A DNA stretch of 64,000 nucleotides from Planctomonas psychrotolerans (GTDB lineage Bacteria > Actinomycetota > Actinomycetes > Actinomycetales > Microbacteriaceae), in NCBI RefSeq assembly GCF_008642235.1, contig NZ_SJEV01000001.1:1612001-1676000 (forward strand), written 5' to 3'. Position numbers and translations under genes: made by a program. A model generated the notes under the pieces. It was not told the DNA's origin. It worked only from the letters and a program-made list of their open reading frames with translations, and ran no database searches. The first letter of the stretch is position 1; every line of letters starts with the position of its first letter. Below, piece by piece: positions 63,111 through 64,000 of this stretch.

Positions 63111-63794
63111 TTATGACACCGGCGAGTGCCGCGGGATGAGCACTCGGACCACGGTGTAGCCGAGCGCACCGCCGAGGATCTGCGCTCCGATGAACAGCGG
63201 CGTCGATGCGGGGGAGATTCCTGCGAACGTGTCGGAGAACATCCGGCCGATGGTGATGGCGGGATTGGCGAAGCTGGTGGAGCTGGTGAAGAAATACGCC
63301 GAGCCGATGTACGCGGCCACGACACCGGCGGCGTAGGCGGCGCGTCCGGTCCGGGCCAATACGAAAATGACGACGACCAGTCCCGCCGTGGCGACGACCT
63401 CGGCGATCAGATGCCCGGCACTGATCCGATCCGTCGTGCTCCACGCCACCGGGGGAACCTCGAACATGATGTTCGCGAGGACGCTGCCGCTGATGCAGCC
63501 GAGCACCTGTGCGGCGATGTACGGAGCGATGTCCCGCGGGCCCCGGTAGCCGAAGGCCAGGTCCACGGCCGACACGACGGGGTTGAGGTGCGCCCCGCTG
63601 ATCGGCCCGAGGACCGTGATGAGGGCGAACAGCCCGAACGCGGTGGCGATGGCGTTGATCAACAACTGCACGCCCACATCGTCGGTGAGGTTCACCGCGG
63701 CGGCTCCGGAACCGACCACCATGGCCGCCAGCGCCCCGGAGCCGAGGAATTCGGCGGCGATTCGGCGGACAAGGGCGGGCGGAGGCGTGGTCAC
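63111..63794 (-). CDS. Aquaporin / MIP family channel
   Basis: 227 residues from a GTG; six helices and two half-helices. The pore motifs are HLNPVVS (N71) and FANPAITIG (N177), so the first NPA is changed to NPV. FLGSGALAAMVVGSG is the first helix. MIP channels pass water, glycerol or neutral metalloids. The divergent ArsR-type regulator suggests an arsenite/antimonite-linked role like AqpS, but no arsenate reductase is visible before the window ends. Confidence 0.88.
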   Translation of the reverse strand: MTTPPPALVRRIAAEFLGSGALAAMVVGSGAAAVNLTDDVGVQLLINAIATAFGLFALITVLGPISGAHLNPVVSAVDLAFGYRGPRDIAPYIAAQVLGCISGSVLANIMFEVPPVAWSTTDRISAGHLIAEVVATAGLVVVIFVLARTGRAAYAAGVVAAYIGSAYFFTSSTSFANPAITIGRMFSDTFAGISPASTPLFIGAQILGGALGYTVVRVLIPRHSPVS

Positions 63795-63807
63795 CCGCCT
63801 AGCTTCG

Positions 63808-63825
63808 CATAGACTGACGTCTATG
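63808..63825. promoter_or_regulatory. ArsR-type operator overlapping -10 and start codon
   Basis: Inverted repeat CATAGAC-TGAC-GTCTATG. The left arm holds the start of a TAGACT -10 (63810-63815), 7 nt from the ATG at 63823, and the right arm includes that ATG. Binding would block initiation of the ArsR gene. Confidence 0.6.
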
Positions 63826-64000
63826 AGTGGCGTAAGTTCGGTGAGTGCGTTGCGACTCCTCGCCGACGCCACTCGGGCGCAGATCGCGTCGATGATCCTC
63901 GACAGTGCCGAAGGTCGACAGCTCGTCGGGAAGATGGCAGCCGCTCTCGGGCTTCGTCAACCCACGGTGAGTCATCATGTCCGCGCTCTCGTGGAGGAGG
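63823..64000 (+). CDS. ArsR-family HTH regulator, 3' end outside window
   Basis: 59 residues visible. ALRLLADATRAQIASMILDS and LGLRQPTVSHHVRALVEE are the winged-helix start and recognition helix of ArsR/SmtB repressors. The residues that bind metal are beyond the window, so ligand type is not known. Divergent from the aquaporin; apparently leaderless with the operator over its start. Confidence 0.85.
   Translation, partial: MSGVSSVSALRLLADATRAQIASMILDSAEGRQLVGKMAAALGLRQPTVSHHVRALVEE

Overview
The window is GC-rich, gene-dense chromosomal DNA from an actinobacterium. It is most likely a member of Microbacteriaceae (inference). The support is the ftsH-folE-folP-folBK-DUF3180-PH-PH-DUF2520-panC-lysS order, actinobacterial families (RadA, ClpC, an Rv2747-like ArgA, a DUF222/HNH nuclease), frequent GTG/TTG starts, and many promoters whose -10 box lies exactly 6 nt before the start codon, as in leaderless transcripts.

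Layout. 1-4.9 kb: reverse-strand exopolysaccharide genes (flippase, glycosyltransferase, priming sugar transferase). 4.9-6.3 kb: TspO-like membrane protein divergent from a MarR regulator across a perfect 32-bp palindrome. 6.3-10.7 kb: a small protein, a three-gene envelope-stress-like operon (repeat protein, holin-like PF07332, DUF3618), a GT2 enzyme and an AI-2E-type exporter. 10.8-11.2 kb: a tRNA-Glu-Asp-Phe operon. 11.5-14.4 kb: two paralogous secreted coiled-coil peptidoglycan hydrolases with different catalytic domains. 14.4-17.2 kb: a DUF222/HNH nuclease gene inside a symmetric repeat structure with a perfect 93-bp inverted repeat and REP-like arrays pointing in opposite directions on the two sides. 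17.4-31.7 kb: core housekeeping block (ppa; tilS-hpt-ftsH; folate genes; PH-domain proteins; panC; lysS). 31.9-39.5 kb: XRE/DUF2975 pair, clpC, argA, radA, a lipase-like gene, tRNA-Ser. 39.6-45 kb: secreted enzymes (ExeM-like nuclease with RTX-type repeats; GH26 lipoprotein) and a probably truncated CPBP protease. 45-53 kb: DinB-like, VOC, WYL regulator, a permease/TIGR03943 module and a PadR-controlled ABC exporter. 53.5-59.6 kb: M23 protein, MerR/DUF2306 pair, sugar isomerase/dehydrogenase pair, MHS transporter. 59.7-64 kb: RIO-type kinase, a 665-aa secreted coiled-coil protein bracketed by a 34-bp direct repeat copied from the end of the kinase gene, and an aquaporin divergent from an ArsR regulator that runs off the window.

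The two most unusual structures are the HNH element (14.6-17.1 kb) and the direct-repeat-bounded coiled-coil gene (60.6-63.1 kb). Both look like small accessory inserts in an otherwise conserved chromosome. No CRISPR array, prophage or recognisable transposase is visible. All assignments come from reading the sequence; no database search was run.
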